Notes: generated from the letters alone by a model not told the origin. DNA of 64,000 nt from Otatea glauca (GCA_036346275.1 CM070730.1:43446918-43510917), one strand, 5' to 3'; shown: positions 1 through 11,800, numbered from the stretch's first letter. A program made the numbers and translations.

Positions 1-35
1 TGCCTCACGTGTCCATTGGAACTTGTCCTGCTTCT

Positions 36-845
36 TTAAGAGTTTAAAGAATGGCATAACTCGCATACCCAGTCGGGAAATAAACCTGCTGAGTGCGGCC
101 ATGCACCCTGTAAGCTTCTAGACGTCCTTTTGGCAAGTCGGCGGTTCCATATTTGATATGGCCTTGATCTTTTCTGGGTTGGCCTCAATGCCTCGTTGGG
201 ATACGATAAACCCGAGCGCTTTTCCAAGATACTCCAAAACACACTTCTCGGATTAAGCTTAATGCCGAAAGTCCTTAGACTTTCGAACGCCTCTGCTAGG
301 TCGGCGATGAGGTCCTTCCTCTCCGAAGTCTTTACCACGACTTCGCCCACATATGCCTCCACGCTGCGTCCGAAGTTGGGCGTGAAAACACCGCAGATAT
401 GCTGCTGATACGCTGCACCAAAGATTTTTAACCCGAACGCCATCGTGGTATAACAAAAGGCCCCAAAGGGTGTGATGAATGATGTCTTAATATGATCTTC
501 CGCCTTTAGGCGAATCTGGCGGTACCCTGAGTAGGCATCGAGGAAACTCAGGATCTCGCACCCGGCGGTTGAATCAACCACTTGATCAATTCGAGGTAGC
601 CCGAATGGATCCTTCGGACATGCCTTGTTGAGATCAGTATAGTCAACACACATGCGCCAAGTTTTATTCTTCTTTTGAACTAGTACAGGGTTCGCCAACG
701 GTCGGATGATACACTTCTTTGATAAAACCTCGCAGCTAATAGCTTGGTGATCTCTCGCTTGATGGCGCCCGACGATCCGAGCGAACCACGAGTCTTTGCT
801 TGATCGCCTTGCCTTTTCATCGATGTGTAAAGAATGCTCGATCAC
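36..845 (-). pseudogene. Reverse transcriptase fragment of element G
   Basis: Reverse transcriptase of a Ty3/gypsy polyprotein, which copies element RNA into DNA in virus-like particles. Visible blocks in order are a partner of the N-terminal substrate region (NPVLVQKKNKTWRMCVDY), LNKACPKDPFGLPRID, and SFLDAYSGYRQI with one of the catalytic aspartates. The YVDD box, expected in the stretch reading EAYVGEVVVKT, has lost both aspartates, so the enzyme is dead. The frame shifts near residue 210, after KLNPR, and the C-terminal residues are not RT-like. RNase H and integrase would lie left of the window. The lineage call (Tat) rests on the KACPKD and AYSGY wording. Confidence 0.85.
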
Positions 846-1131
846 CTCCCTAGGAACACCCTAAGATGTCGAATGGCTTCGTGCGAAGATGTCCTTGTTA
901 GCCCGAGGAAGGTGACGAACATGCCTTCCTATTTATCCTCGAGCCCTATCCCGATCGTAGTCGCTTTGGATGGGTCCGATGAGTCGAGAATAATTTCTTG
1001 GTTCTTTCGCCAGCTTTATCCTCGACGTGGCCTCGCTTCTTGGATGGGATGTCGCTTCTTCCAGAATGTGGCGTGCTCGCCGATATTCTTCCCTCGCTTG
1101 TTGCCTCTGCAGTCGCAAGTTCATAGTTCTC

Positions 1132-1644
1132 TCAATCGCATTCCAAAGATCGCTTGATGTCATTACGAACTGTGATGACGCTTTTGGGTCCCGACATCTT
1201 CATCACCAAATAGGTGTAGTGCGGGACGACCATGAACCGAGCCAGACCGGGCCTTCCCAAAATAGCATGATACGCTGTCTCAAAATCCGTTACCTCGAAA
1301 TTTATATACTCGGTCCGATAGTTGTTTTTGGTACCGAAGGTGATGGGCAAATCAATCTGCCCGAGAGGAAATGAAGACGCCCCAGGGATCACCCCGTGGA
1401 ATGGCTGTGAGCTCGGCCTTAGCTTGGAGCGGGGGACATTCATGTCGTCGAAGGTTTTGGCGAACAAGACGTTGAGTCCACTCCCTCCATCAATCAAGAC
1501 TTTCTTGAGCTTTACATTGCGAATAACAGAGTCGAGCACTAGAGGATACTTACCTGGATGTAGAACTCGGTTAGGGTGATCCGAGCGGTTGAAGGTGATC
1601 GGAACTTCAGACCACTTTAGATATTGGGGGGTTGCCGGTTCCAC
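1132..1644 (-). pseudogene. Aspartic protease domain of element G
   Basis: Retropepsin-like protease that would cut the Gag-Pol polyprotein. The active-site loop reads VLIDGGSGLNVLF (DGGS instead of the DTGA of many retropepsins), which is usual in Tat elements. Downstream are GQIDLPITFGT and HAILGRPGLARF, the conserved second half of the domain with the ILGRP flap-side motif. The ORF is 170 residues and continues in another frame into the RT, so the polyprotein is broken between protease and RT. It stands between gag (right) and RT (left) in the expected order. Confidence 0.8.
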
Positions 1645-1739
1645 CGCATTGATCTCCTGAGCGGTAAGCTTTTGCTTCCACTTGGACTCGTATCCGGTGG
1701 AGCCCCGTATATGTAGTTTAGCTCATGCTCGGGTTCTTG

Positions 1740-2696
1740 TTAATCGTCCTCGTCAGGAGGGTCTTTCTTCTTGGCTGCCTCATCCTTCGCTGGAGCTGGT
1801 TGCTTGTTGTTTTCACGCGCAAAACGCTTCAGGGTAAAGCAGTCTTTGGCAGCGTGCTTTCCCTTAGGGTGGAAAGGACAGATCGCATCCATGACAGTAC
1901 TGTAATCGGGCGCCTCCCTCCGTGTGGCTCGGGGCTGGTTGCGCTCTGCTACCGCAACTAGCTCCTCACCTTTCTGTTTTTTGTCTTTGTGCTTGGAGGA
2001 CTCGGCCTTGTCGCCTTTGTTCTTATGTTGCGGGCAATCTTCTTGGCACTCGACCAGGGAGTCTGAGGCAGTGGCATAGCGGTCGGCCAATGCAAACATC
2101 TCCTTTATGGAGGCCGGTGGTTTTCTGGACATTTTCTTGATCAGATCAGGATCGCTAACCCCTTTCTGAAAAGCTGCTACCACCACTGCATCAGATACAT
2201 CCCTAATGGTGTTTTTCTTCTGCATGAAACATCGGATGAAATCTCTCAGCGTTTTGTCTTTCTTCTGATGAAGCTGATATAGGTCCCATGGGGTGCCAGG
2301 CCTCTCATAGGTTCCCTGAACGTTCACGATAAATTGATCGCAAAGATCGCTCCAGGAGTCCACTGAGTTCGCAGGAAGTCCTATGAGCCATGATTGAGTT
2401 GAAGGGGTAAGATTGACTGGCAGATAATTTGCCATCACATTTTGATTGCCTCCAGTCGATTTAACCGCTAGGGCATAGACCTGCAGCCAAGCTTCCGGAT
2501 CTCGATCCCCGTCAAACTTAACGATGCCCTTGGGGTTGAAACCTTCGGGCCATACTACTAGACGTAACCGAGAAGTGAACGCTCGAATTCCGTCGATGGA
2601 TCTGTCGTCATGATGAGGGGGAGTCCAACGTGGCGAGCCTCTGGCTCGATGATTGTCATCAACGCGTCGGGGTGGAGTTCGGTGCAGCGAGCCCAT
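1740..2696 (-). CDS. Gag (capsid/nucleocapsid) of element G
   Basis: Retrotransposon Gag that forms the virus-like particle. The capsid part contains FDGDRDPEAWLQVYALA at about residues 60-75, then TQSWLIGLP, SWSDLCDQFI and TLRDFIRCFMQKKNTI, which match the Retrotrans_gag family. The C-terminal part is lysine-rich and ends in a C-x2-H-type zinc knuckle variant (CPFHPKGKHAAKDC). The frame is open for 318 residues. The true start is upstream: gag-like sequence continues in other frames to about 3550, so the ATG at 2696 is only the first in this frame. Confidence 0.8.
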   Translation of the reverse strand: MGSLHRTPPRRVDDNHRARGSPRWTPPHHDDRSIDGIRAFTSRLRLVVWPEGFNPKGIVKFDGDRDPEAWLQVYALAVKSTGGNQNVMANYLPVNLTPSTQSWLIGLPANSVDSWSDLCDQFIVNVQGTYERPGTPWDLYQLHQKKDKTLRDFIRCFMQKKNTIRDVSDAVVVAAFQKGVSDPDLIKKMSRKPPASIKEMFALADRYATASDSLVECQEDCPQHKNKGDKAESSKHKDKKQKGEELVAVAERNQPRATRREAPDYSTVMDAICPFHPKGKHAAKDCFTLKRFARENNKQPAPAKDEAAKKKDPPDEDD

Positions 2697-3555
2697 GACT
2701 TGGCGATCGTCGTTGTCTTTCCGACCACGGCGATGATGGTCTCTATAGTCGTTGTAGTCGTCGTACCGTTGATCACTTCGTCGATCGTGGCTGGTACCAA
2801 AACGTTCGTGGTCGTCGTAGCCCTAGCGTCATTCTTCCTCGACCCGCTCTTGCCGTATGGCGGTGATGTCTTGGCGGAGGTCACGGTTGAGATTCCAGCG
2901 GGCGTCTCCAACTGGTTGTGTGGGGCGCCGACTGCCGGTACTCCGACTGGTAGCAGTCCGACTGCTAGCGACATGAGTAGTCGCATGGGAGCGTGAGTGC
3001 GCTTCCCCTACTGGCTTTTCCTGATTCTACTGAATCGCTACCGCCATCACCATGGACTTGATCTGGGCCACAATCGGGGCCGCCGGGCTATCAGATGCAA
3101 TCATTGCGTCCAGCGTGTCGAGAAGTGTCTTGGAGGCGACGACGTTCTGCAATGGTGTATGGAAGATAACTTGGTCTCCCAATTTTGATTGTAGGATGTC
3201 TTCATGGCCATTACGGCCGCGAGATCGAAGCGATCGTGGATGTGCTTCTTTAGACTTACGAAGAAGTCTATCTTCCTTCGTGGCTTCTTGAATCTCTTGT
3301 TGGCGTTGGAGATAGGTCTTTTGCTCTTCTATTGCGAAGATGCCACGAAGATCGTAGCATTCCTCACGACGCTTACTAGTTTGCTGACCGAGTCGGACTG
3401 GCACACCTGAGATGGATCGGCCTGATCTTTACCAGATTGGATCTGGTTTAGGTCTAGGCAAGTTCTCCGAGTGCATCTACGACGAAGTTCAGGCTTCCAA
3501 AGCAGAAAGCTTGGCCGGAGATGAAGGTGGTGATGATTCCGCTGATTGCTGCCAT
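2697..3555 (-). pseudogene. Frameshifted N-terminal gag region of element G
   Basis: The stretch between the gag ORF and the primer site is coding-like in pieces on the minus strand: 3404-3027 encodes a charged, probably helical segment followed by LGDQVIFHTPLQNV and TLLDTLDAMI, and 2986-2558 overlaps the start of the gag ORF in another frame. A possible initiation codon is at 3555 (MAAISGIITT...), followed shortly by a stop. I interpret this as the N-terminal half of Gag split by at least two frameshifts. No separate gene is supported. Confidence 0.5.
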
Positions 3556-3584
3556 CGAGTTTGTAGGAAAAGATTATAGCGCTT

Positions 3585-3604
3585 CCCCTACCTGGCGTGC
3601 CAAC
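3585..3604 (-). other. Primer-binding-site region of element G
   Basis: On the minus strand the LTR is followed by TTGGCACGCCAGGTAGGGG, a sequence commonly found directly after the 5' LTR of grass Tat elements. The tRNA that pairs here cannot be named from the sequence alone. Confidence 0.6.
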
Positions 3605-4078
3605 TATCGACTTTTGTGGTCGGTAATGAATTTATGGGACAGGTGCTAGATCTCAAACTCGAAGGTCACACAAGACAAAGGTTTAGACAGGTTCAGGCCC
3701 TCGACGGAGGAGGTAATACCGTAGTTCTGTGTGCTGGGATTATCTGGATCTCTTGGATCTAAGATTGCTTGTCTCCCTATTGTTGCCCTCCCTCTCCCTT
3801 ATATAATGGGGGTGGGCGGTTTACAGAGTCCCGATCGGTTAAGGGATTCCGATCGGTGATTGGATACAAATCGGTTACAGGATAGAGTTTACATCTTTAT
3901 CTTACCCTGCTAACAACTCGGATTACAATCGTATCTCTTATACCTAAATACTTGTTCAACTATCTCTAGCATATATCCCCTTCCGCACGGCAGCAAAGTT
4001 TGGTGCGAAGCTTATCCTCTGAGCCTTCCACTCGGTCCTGTCTCTCCCTTAGGCACTTCTGGGCCAGTTATGAAGACA
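3605..4078 (-). repeat. 5' LTR of element G
   Basis: About 474 bp. The right end (LTR start on the minus strand) reads TGTCTTCATAACTGG; the left end next to the primer site reads ...CGATAG, a decayed form of the expected ...CA terminus. A TATA box on the minus strand (TTATATAAG) lies at 3798-3806 in a C-rich context, placed as expected for the U3/R boundary. The partner LTR is outside the window, so the ends are inferred and not confirmed by comparison. Confidence 0.6.
3797..3808 (-). promoter_or_regulatory. TATA box of element G LTR
   Basis: Minus-strand ATTATATAAGGGAG is the only strong TATA match in the LTR and lies about 270 bp into it, consistent with an LTR core promoter. Inferred from motif only. 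Confidence 0.45.
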
Positions 4079-4199
4079 CCTGGGTTCTTATATTCCACAA
4101 GATGGAGGCAAGTGGGTGATATGCCAGATTTGCAAATATCAGCCCACATTTACAGAAACATCGATGAGGCTGGGTTTAATGCAAATAGGGTTAAATGTT

Positions 4200-4900
4200 T
4201 GTCTGCTGAGGCCAAGGCGCGCGGCCACTGCTTGCTGCTCCGGCCGGCGGGGCGCTGCAAAGAGGAGAGGTGCATCATGGCACGGGCACCGCTGTCGCTT
4301 CGAGCGAAGGACGGGCGCCGCCGCCGCGCCCCGGCGCCACCGCCGCCCGGCGCTGCTGCCGCTTCGAAGCGAGGACGGGCGCTGCCGCTTCGAGCGGCGA
4401 CGAGCGCCGGTTGCCGAGGCGCCGGGCGCCGTGGCAATAGGGTGCGGCGAGCACGATTCGAGCCATGGCGGTGGCGTGACGGCGCGCGGCGGGCGGAGCG
4501 GGCGGGCGGTGGCACGGGCGGCGGCCGCGAGGCACCATCGGCGATCGCGCGCCGCGTGCTCAAGACCGAAGCTACGGCGGCCAAGGTGGCACGACGGAGG
4601 CCGAGGCAGCCGCGCGCGCGCTGCTTGCACGCGAACCGCATCGCGGCAGCCGGGCCGGGCGCCAGCGGCGTGGTCGGCGCCGAGGCCGAGCCTGGCCGGG
4701 CAGAGCGCGGAGACCGAGGAGCTTGGCGGCGGCGGCGCGGAGGCCGAGAGGGCCGAGGCCCACAGCGGGCGGCGTGTTGCTCGCGAAGCGGCGCAGAACG
4801 GCTGGTCCGAGGCCGGCAAGGCGGCGGCGCGGCTGGCGCGCGCGGCCGGACCGAGGTGTGACGGCCGCCGCGACGCGACGCTGCGGCGCGAAGACCGAGG
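4200..4900. other. GC-rich block without recognisable gene
   Basis: About 700 bp of very high GC with long ORFs on both strands and in several frames, which is expected by chance because stop codons are AT-rich. The translations are Ala/Arg/Pro-rich with no domain I recognise. It could be a captured 5' end of a GC-rich grass gene, or a diverged Copia internal region. The abrupt change to AT-rich DNA at about 4910 marks an edge. Confidence 0.4.
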
Positions 4901-5135
4901 CGACGTCGATTTCTTTTCTTTTCTTTTTCTGTGATGAACAGTAAAAAATGTACTGTAGCTTCATGCTTGTAGTCTTCGAGCGATCGCCGTGTAGCTTCGT
5001 GCCACGTGACGAAATCGGTACAAGATGCGTAGGATAGATGCATGCATAGAAACGACAAGCGTCTAGATTCATTTGCCAAATCCTACCTTTCTCACCTTTC
5101 AAACTGATCTCCGGTAGAGCTTCGTGCTGATAACG

Positions 5136-5364
5136 TGTTAAGGAACCTCGCTATCGAATAGTCCGGGGTTCCCGAATAGATCTGAATTGGAGAACAGAAA
5201 GAGAGAGAGAAACACGTGTTTAGAGAGAGCAATAGCGGAAATTCTGTTTGCTAATGATTTCTGGTACATAGAGGGGGACCCCCTCCTCCTTTTGTAGCGC
5301 TCTCCTATGGTTTAGGCTTAACGGACCAGTATGGGCCTTCATGGGCCATTAGGGTTTCCCAACA
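5136..5364 (-). repeat. LTR of element F (Copia-like)
   Basis: 229 bp bounded by TGTTAAGG and CCCAACA, i.e. perfect 4-bp inverted ends. It contains a purine-rich GAGAGAGAGAAA tract. The left side abuts the putative primer site CGTTATCAGCACGA (minus strand, 5135-5122). The right side abuts GGTTT of element E's LTR, which would be the TSD, but the other side of F is not in view. Confidence 0.55.
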
Positions 5365-5755
5365 GGTTTAATGCCTTGGAAGTTGGACAGCAAGATATTG
5401 TCTCGCGCAGCTTTTGACAGCTTGTGCAACTCCCACCAAAACAGTCATAACTCCCACCTTGGAAGTCCAAACGATGCACGGTTTGAAATGCTAGAAACTA
5501 GACTACAATATCTTTCCATCCATATAGCCCAAGGATATGTTACTTGTCGTGATTAGCAGCAGCATCATAATCAAATGGATGGACAGATTTGAGTGAACCA
5601 GTCTTGCTCATGTAATTCTTCTTTGCCTTCCATTCCAATGGATCGCTGTCAATAATTCTAACAAATATGGATCCAAATAGAATTCCTTTCTCTGGTGACA
5701 TATTTCAAAAAGAAAGGGATATTACTCCTTGTGGATGCATGACCAAGTCACCTTT
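5365..5755 (-). repeat. Left (3') LTR of element E, part 1
   Basis: Near-identical to 57998-58387, which lies inside the complete right LTR of E. It is cut on the left by element F at 5364 and on the right by element A at 5756; the LTR resumes at 55461. The last five bases CCTTT (5751-5755) are duplicated at 55456-55460 as the TSD of A. The first 424 bp of this LTR (equivalent of 57574-57997) are missing here. Confidence 0.85.
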
Positions 5756-8700
5756 TGTAACATCCCAAAATTTGCCTAAATATTATTTTATTGTCATTTG
5801 TGCATTTTATGATTTTTCGGGTATTTATTTGGATTTTTCTGGATTTATTTGAATTAATTGCAAATTAAGTGTTTTGGCCTTTTATTGAAAATTATTTAAA
5901 TTTGTGCAAAGTTAAAATAAAGTTTTACCAAAAATATTTTATCTGAGTTCAAAATGTCCCAAAGTATTTTTGGGAATTTTCTTGGATTTTTCCTAATAGT
6001 TTTATTGCCTAAAACAATTAAAATGAATTTCTGTAATTATTTTTAAATAAGAAATATTTTAAAAAGCCTGGTGAACAGTATTGGGCTTGGCCGGTATACT
6101 GTGCGTGAGTGGGCCGATGTGCGCGGCCCGTTCAGCCCGTTTTCTAGAAAGTCTAATCCCTGCCGTTGGATTCGGATCGGATGATCGAGGATGAAACGTA
6201 CCGGTTCGGGACTCCGTTTTATCGTCACCGTTGGATCGTGTCGCGTGGAGGGCTCGGATTTTGCCACGTCATGCGCGCGAGTGTCCGTCTGATTCACGAC
6301 GCGTGGACGGTCGAGACTCTGTCTTCTCCGGGACTCGTCGCCGTGTCGAACTCGGACTGCACCGCCGCGTACGGAAAGGACTCCGCCTCGGACACGGACG
6401 TCGAGGGGGCTATTTAAGCCGCGGACCCTGCCCCGAGGATGTCTCAGCTGCGCCGCTTCTTTTTCCCCACTCACCGTCGCTGGAATCGCCGTCGCTTCAT
6501 TGTAAGGATCATCAGAGGTTGTCGCGAGCACCGCCGAGGGTTTTCGCAGGATTCTGTTGGCTCAAGGACGGTTCCGCGCGCAGAGAGCCGATCCGATTCT
6601 TCTCCCGCATCGAGCCGAGCCGCAATTTCACCTCGCGGGAAGCGCCAGGAGCCGCCGCCAGTTGTCTTCTTCGCTGCCGGTGGAGTTCCGCCGTCGTGCC
6701 TCCATCGCCGGATCCAAAAGCTCTGGGTCGTCGGATCTAAATCCTTCGGTTGACGCGCTGCCACGTCGCGAGCAATCGCGGCCATCCAATCCGTCTTCAT
6801 CGGACCAGATTGAACCGCCCATGTGGACCAATCGGATGGCGCCGCGTGTGGGGAACGGGTGCCGAGGCGTCGTGGACCGAGTCCACCGTGGTCCAGCGAT
6901 GCGCCGTGGACTCAGTCCACACACCGAGACATGTGGCGTAACCGATTGGTTTGGTCGTACGACGCGTCGATGACGCCATGCTTGCATAATAAACTGCTTT
7001 CGCTTAAAAATAATTCTGTTAATTCTGAATTTCTAATTTTTGCAATTTCAGTATTTATTCAAACTTCAAAAGGTTATAACTTTTGCATTTTAACTTGGAT
7101 TTGAGTAATTCAAATTTCTAAATTTTTTTAAAATTGAGATCTATTTCATGGTGAATTTTATTTGATTTTTGGAGTTAATTTGCTCTCTATTTTGGTATTT
7201 ATTTGCTTTTCTCCTTCGGTACGCGTAGACGTTGAATTGTGCGACGGTTCGGAGGAAGATCCAACGACTCAAGAGCAAGCTCCAGACCAAGATCAGGACC
7301 TATTCCCAGGCAAGTTGTGCTTTGATCATGTTGAACCCATGTTTATAAGATTGCTATATTAGTTTTACCCTATTGCATATTATTTCAAGTATACAATTGT
7401 TTCAAATTAAATTGGGACTTAGCTATTATACCAATTTGATCTATATCCTACCTTGTCATTGTATACCATAATCTATTGTCACCCTAGATTGGTTCATTAT
7501 AGTTGGTTAGTAATAATAATTAACACAGGATGATTAGACCATATTAGTTGCTTAGCCATGCCACGTCATCACATGTGATTGAATCATTGATAATTAATCT
7601 TGACTAATGGAATATGGAATGATGTTATAAACTTGTGTGTCATGTGGGATCACACGATGAGATTGAGTTGTTGTGGCAAGTGATATCACGCAACGATGTA
7701 GAATTGTTGATGGCACGTGGTGCTTGGTAATCAACTTGGGTGATAATTACTTAGATTAGGCAAGTGACAAGGGGCGAGTATGCCAAGGTGGGCCCGATGG
7801 GCAGAGGGTATGTGGAAGTCTTGCCTTGATCACTCTAAGGACTTAACCTTGCAAACCTAAGTCAATCATGCAACCACATGTCTGGTATGGGCCAGCCTAG
7901 CTGATTAATTTGCAATGTCCTAATTTTGGTACTATCTTGGTCGGTGTGAGTTCCCGAGTTATGGAGAAATTCACATGGCGCAAGAGGGGCCCTCGATTCA
8001 AGAACCACCCCACCGATGTTTAAACCTTAGCGGGTGGTACCGGTTAAGCCAGCGCATTGTAAAGGCTTTGTTATAATCACTCGCCTTGGTGGTGTTTGGT
8101 TGTATCGTGGGTAAAGTGCATAACCTCCGAGAGTGTGAAACTATTCGGATAGCCGTGTTTCATGTATTGAGCAATGCTCGGGAATTACGATTAAGGGTTA
8201 GCTTAATTAAATGGACAATTTGGTTGGGATGTCGAATGCCATGTGGAAGATGGAATTTGACTTAGAATTGAAATTTGGTTTACTTTAAATGTCAATCTAT
8301 TTATTGTTATTTGTTTTACGATCTTTACAATCTATTTATTATATTTGTTCATAAATGTCTGTTTATTGCAAAATAGCCATGATAGCCTATCCATTGAATA
8401 AGCCTTGCATATAGTTACATAGAATTGCATTACATGCACAACTTGTTGAGTGCTTTAAGTACTCAACCTTGCCAACAACAATAATCAACAGTCGAAGAAT
8501 CTACACCTGTGTTGGAGGAGGAGTTCCTGGAGGACATGAGTCGTTAGGGTCCGAGCCTTGTCGGTTGCCTGTGGTGAATTTATGAGCTATCTACGTTTTC
8601 TACTTTTCGCTGCTTAATTCTTAGCTTATATTTGCAGTTTTGCCCTGCGTGGCTTAATGATGTAAGTCGGTCATAAGATCATACACTTAGCTATATCAAT

Positions 8701-8823
8701 TAATGGAGTAATATTCAATTATCGTTGAGTATGATGTGATATGTACTGATGTTGAGCTGTGTACACTAGCGTTGATCCTGGGACTAGTGCGGTAAACACA
8801 GTGGGTTCGAATCGGTGGATTTG
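5756..8823 (+). repeat. 5' LTR of element A, main part
   Basis: Pairs with 52354-55455. It begins TGTAACATCCCAAAATTTGCC and runs to ATTTG (8819-8823), where element B is inserted; the last 10 bp plus the repeated ATTTG are at 46629-46643. No gene is supported inside; ORFs at 6043-6990 come from the GC-rich promoter section. Differences from the 3' LTR cluster between 7960 and 8580 at CAG/CTG triplets. Confidence 0.9.
6409..6420 (+). promoter_or_regulatory. Core promoter (TATA) of element A 5' LTR
   Basis: GGGGCTATTTAAGCCGCGG lies about 655 bp into the LTR directly after a GC-rich section, and is conserved at the same place in the 3' LTR (about 53005-53020). TATTTAAG is a plausible TATA box. 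Motif-based inference. Confidence 0.5.
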
Positions 8824-11800
8824 TGTCGGGCCCCGAATCTGCAAATCCGGACCCTCTGTGTATTCTCGTGCTACCCAAGATCACGCTTAGCACACACAGC
8901 ATACTGTGGTTGCACATCATGCACAAACACAAGGATATAAGAATAAATAGTGCAAACATGTATATAAACCGAGTTGTACGACCTTATGGTCTCCTTACAG
9001 ATAAGTTAGCCACACAGGCTTACATTAATCAAAGTAAAGAAATAGCAATGAACATAAGTAAAAGTCGTGGAAGCCTTCATCTTGCCACAGTAACCGACCG
9101 GGCTTGCCCCTAGTTCATCGTGTCCTCGATGTACTCCTCCTCCCAAGCCGGTGTAGTCTCATCCACCGATGTTGGGGTTGATAAGCAAGGTGGGGTGAGT
9201 ACACAAGGCACTCAACAAGTAATGCATGAATGCACGCTATTACTATATGCGAGCTTATTCCAAAGGATTGGCTTAAATGGTTCTTTTGCATCAAGCAGCA
9301 TTTTTAACCAATATCTTAGTTAGATTAAAGCAAAGGGAACAGTTATACGTAATAATAATTTCAAATGGTTTTTCCACGAGGATTCTCGCACACAACCTTA
9401 ATAGCTTCATTTTAACACTTGGCACAGAGCCACCCCTTCCATGTTTTGTTTATGAAAATCTACCCTTGATCAGTAATCCCGAGCAATGCTCAATACCGTG
9501 AGCACGGCTATTCGAATAGTTTTGACACTCTGCAGAGGTTGTACACTTTACCCACAAGATACAACCGCCACCACACAGTGATTGTCCGCAACAAAGCTTT
9601 TCAGAACCTCTACCTTAACCAAAGAACCTCTCCAGTATTGCCTTCGCTATCACTTCCTCACACAGAGCCAAGTATAGGACCGACCAATCACCGCTGGATG
9701 GGCACCAAGTCGTAGCACAGTACGCTCCCCATACAGATACACCCCTGTATCTGTCACCCCGAGGTATCGAGGAAAGATATCGTAACCCTAGTCAACTAGG
9801 TCCATCCCATATCGGACATGTGGTTGTACGGGTGACTCGGATCAAAGGCTTGCAAGGTGAAGTCCTTAATCGACCAAGGCAAGACTTCCAACACTCAACA
9901 GTGGCACACACCCATTGTGGCACACAGACTCACAACACTCATCAACCCAATGCCACACAGCCCACTCCGCACATAGCCTCTTGCCACTTGCCCAGCCTAA
10001 ATCATTTTCCACCCCATTGATTATTGTGCAACACATGCCGGCAATAATTCAACATCGACGGAACCACACAGTCGTGGTACCTCAATCTCATCATGTGGCA
10101 TCATCACACCACTTTTCAAAATACATTCAATATGTCTTTAATCAATATTGTAGCATTTTCCGAAAGAACATTCATGATTCGCTGCAAGGCTAAGCATTTA
10201 CTCGCGATCTAGCCTCCGTGTTGGCACAATATTAACATCCAACTAATATAATCAAACTTAGGTGACAATGATTTAGGCATACAGTTAATAATTCAAGGTG
10301 GCATAACAAAATGGGTTGATTAACTACATTATCCCAAATTAATTTAAATTCATTTTAAATAATTAGCATGCATAGTTTCAAAGCATAAATTACATTTTAA
10401 AATCTGGGATCAAAATGATCAAAGCATCACTTGCCTTCAAAGAGTTGCTGGTCGTGTTCAAGCTTGGTCTTGAGCGACGAATTCTTCCTCGAAACTTTCG
10501 GCAAATTTTGCGTCACGCCTACAAACAAAATATGCAATAAATAGCTAATACAGAATACTAGATGACATCAAAATTCAAATAAAATTCACCATTAAATAGC
10601 TCATAATTTTATGAATTTTTAGAAATTTGAATCACCCAAATCCGAGTTAAAATGCAAAAGTTATAGCCATTTGAAGTTTGAATAAAATCAAAATACGTAA
10701 ATTAAGAAAATCCGATTTTTCTGAATTATTTTTATACTCGAAATTCGCATATATGACGTCAGATCGCGCCATGATGACGTCAGCACAGAAATGAATTTCG
10801 GTCAAAATATTTTTATATAAAACATATTTATGACGCCGGCGACGACGTGGCACGCCTGCAGGCCGCCACGCCGCTCGTCTATGGACTGGGTTCACGGCTC
10901 GGCTCGTCTACCGTGGACTCGGTTCACTGTAACGATCGCGCACGCCAGCGGCAAGATCCGAACCGCTCGCTGGATCAACGGCTAGATCTCCTCACGCACC
11001 GCGCAAGACCGAGATGCGCGCGACACGCGTCGCGCATCCAACGGCCACCACGCATCCAACGCGGCCACGCCGACGCCGCGACCCACGCGCCTCGCACATC
11101 CAACAGCGGCGCCAGATCCAACGGCCAAGACCGCGCCGCCATCGCGACGCCTCGGTTCAGGCGACGACACGCGGCGCAATCGCGACGGTGCACCGAAATC
11201 GACGGCCGGATCGGTCTCCGCCTACCAAAATGCCCACAGCCAACACGTGATTTGGCGAGGGTGCGGTGCCATCTCCGCCACACGCTCAAATCGAACGACG
11301 GATCCTTAGGGCAAAACCAGATCCAATCTCTACCGCTTAGATCTAATCTAACGCCCTACGGTACCGAGTGTTTATTATTCAGCCGCCACGCGGCACAATC
11401 TCACGCCGCTCACTAACGATCCAACGGCTAAGACAAAACACAACGCGTAAACTAGATCTAATCCAAGCCGCTCAATCCGATCTAACGGCATGATCTACTC
11501 TAGAAGAACACAAAGAAGGGTGACGTGGGACGAACCGGCGCATGCGATGAAGATCGGATGGACGACGAAGCTCGGTGAAGGCGATGGCGCGCAGAAGAAA
11601 AGGCTACCGAGTCGAGGAAGATGACGCAGCCCACGGCGCTACTGAGGCTTCTCCGGCGTGATGAAGTGGCTCGCTCGACGCGGGCGTGGCGGAAGGATTA
11701 CTCCGGTGACCTTGGCGACGGCGAGAGAAACCGCGCGGCAAATGACGAAAAAAAACAGCGGCACAAAGAAGCAACTACGGCGAGCTTGTACGGGCGCTAG

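Larger units (their letters stand above)
1..4078 (-). mobile_element. Element G: Tat-lineage Ty3/gypsy retrotransposon, 5' part
   Basis: Partial LTR retrotransposon read on the minus strand; its 3' part lies beyond the window start. Order on the minus strand is LTR (4078-3605), primer site, gag (about 3550-1740), protease (1644-1132) and reverse transcriptase (845-36). Gag-PR-RT on one strand is the Ty3/gypsy order. The RT block with DYTDLNKACPKD and the protease motif DGGSGLN are typical of the Tat lineage. Stretches between the ORFs (846-1131, 1645-1739, 2697-3550) are frameshifted parts of the same polyprotein. It borders a Copia remnant at 4079. Confidence 0.85.
4079..5364 (-). mobile_element. 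Element F: remnant of a short-LTR Copia-like element
   Basis: The right end is a 229 bp LTR (5136-5364) with TGTT...AACA ends, followed on the minus strand by CGTTATCAGCACGA, a primer-site motif seen in short-LTR Copia (Ale-type) elements. The minus-strand leader continues to about 4920. Left of that is a very GC-rich block with no recognisable gag or pol, cut off at 4078 by element G. F itself interrupts the left LTR of element E at 5365. No Copia protein domain on the minus strand supports the call, so it rests on LTR and primer site. Confidence 0.5.

Noticed and set aside
4070..5102. Long overlapping ORFs (up to 309 residues) on both strands
   Set aside because: GC-rich DNA lacks stop codons; several frames on both strands are open at once and the products are Ala/Arg/Pro mixtures.
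5371..5556. 61-residue ORF repeated at 58003-58188
   Set aside because: It is part of E's LTR, present twice because LTRs are duplicated, with no domain.
10847..11416. 189-residue ORF in element B's LTR (and its partner at 45015-45539)
   Set aside because: Lies in the GC-rich promoter section of an LTR; the two LTR copies do not keep the frame.
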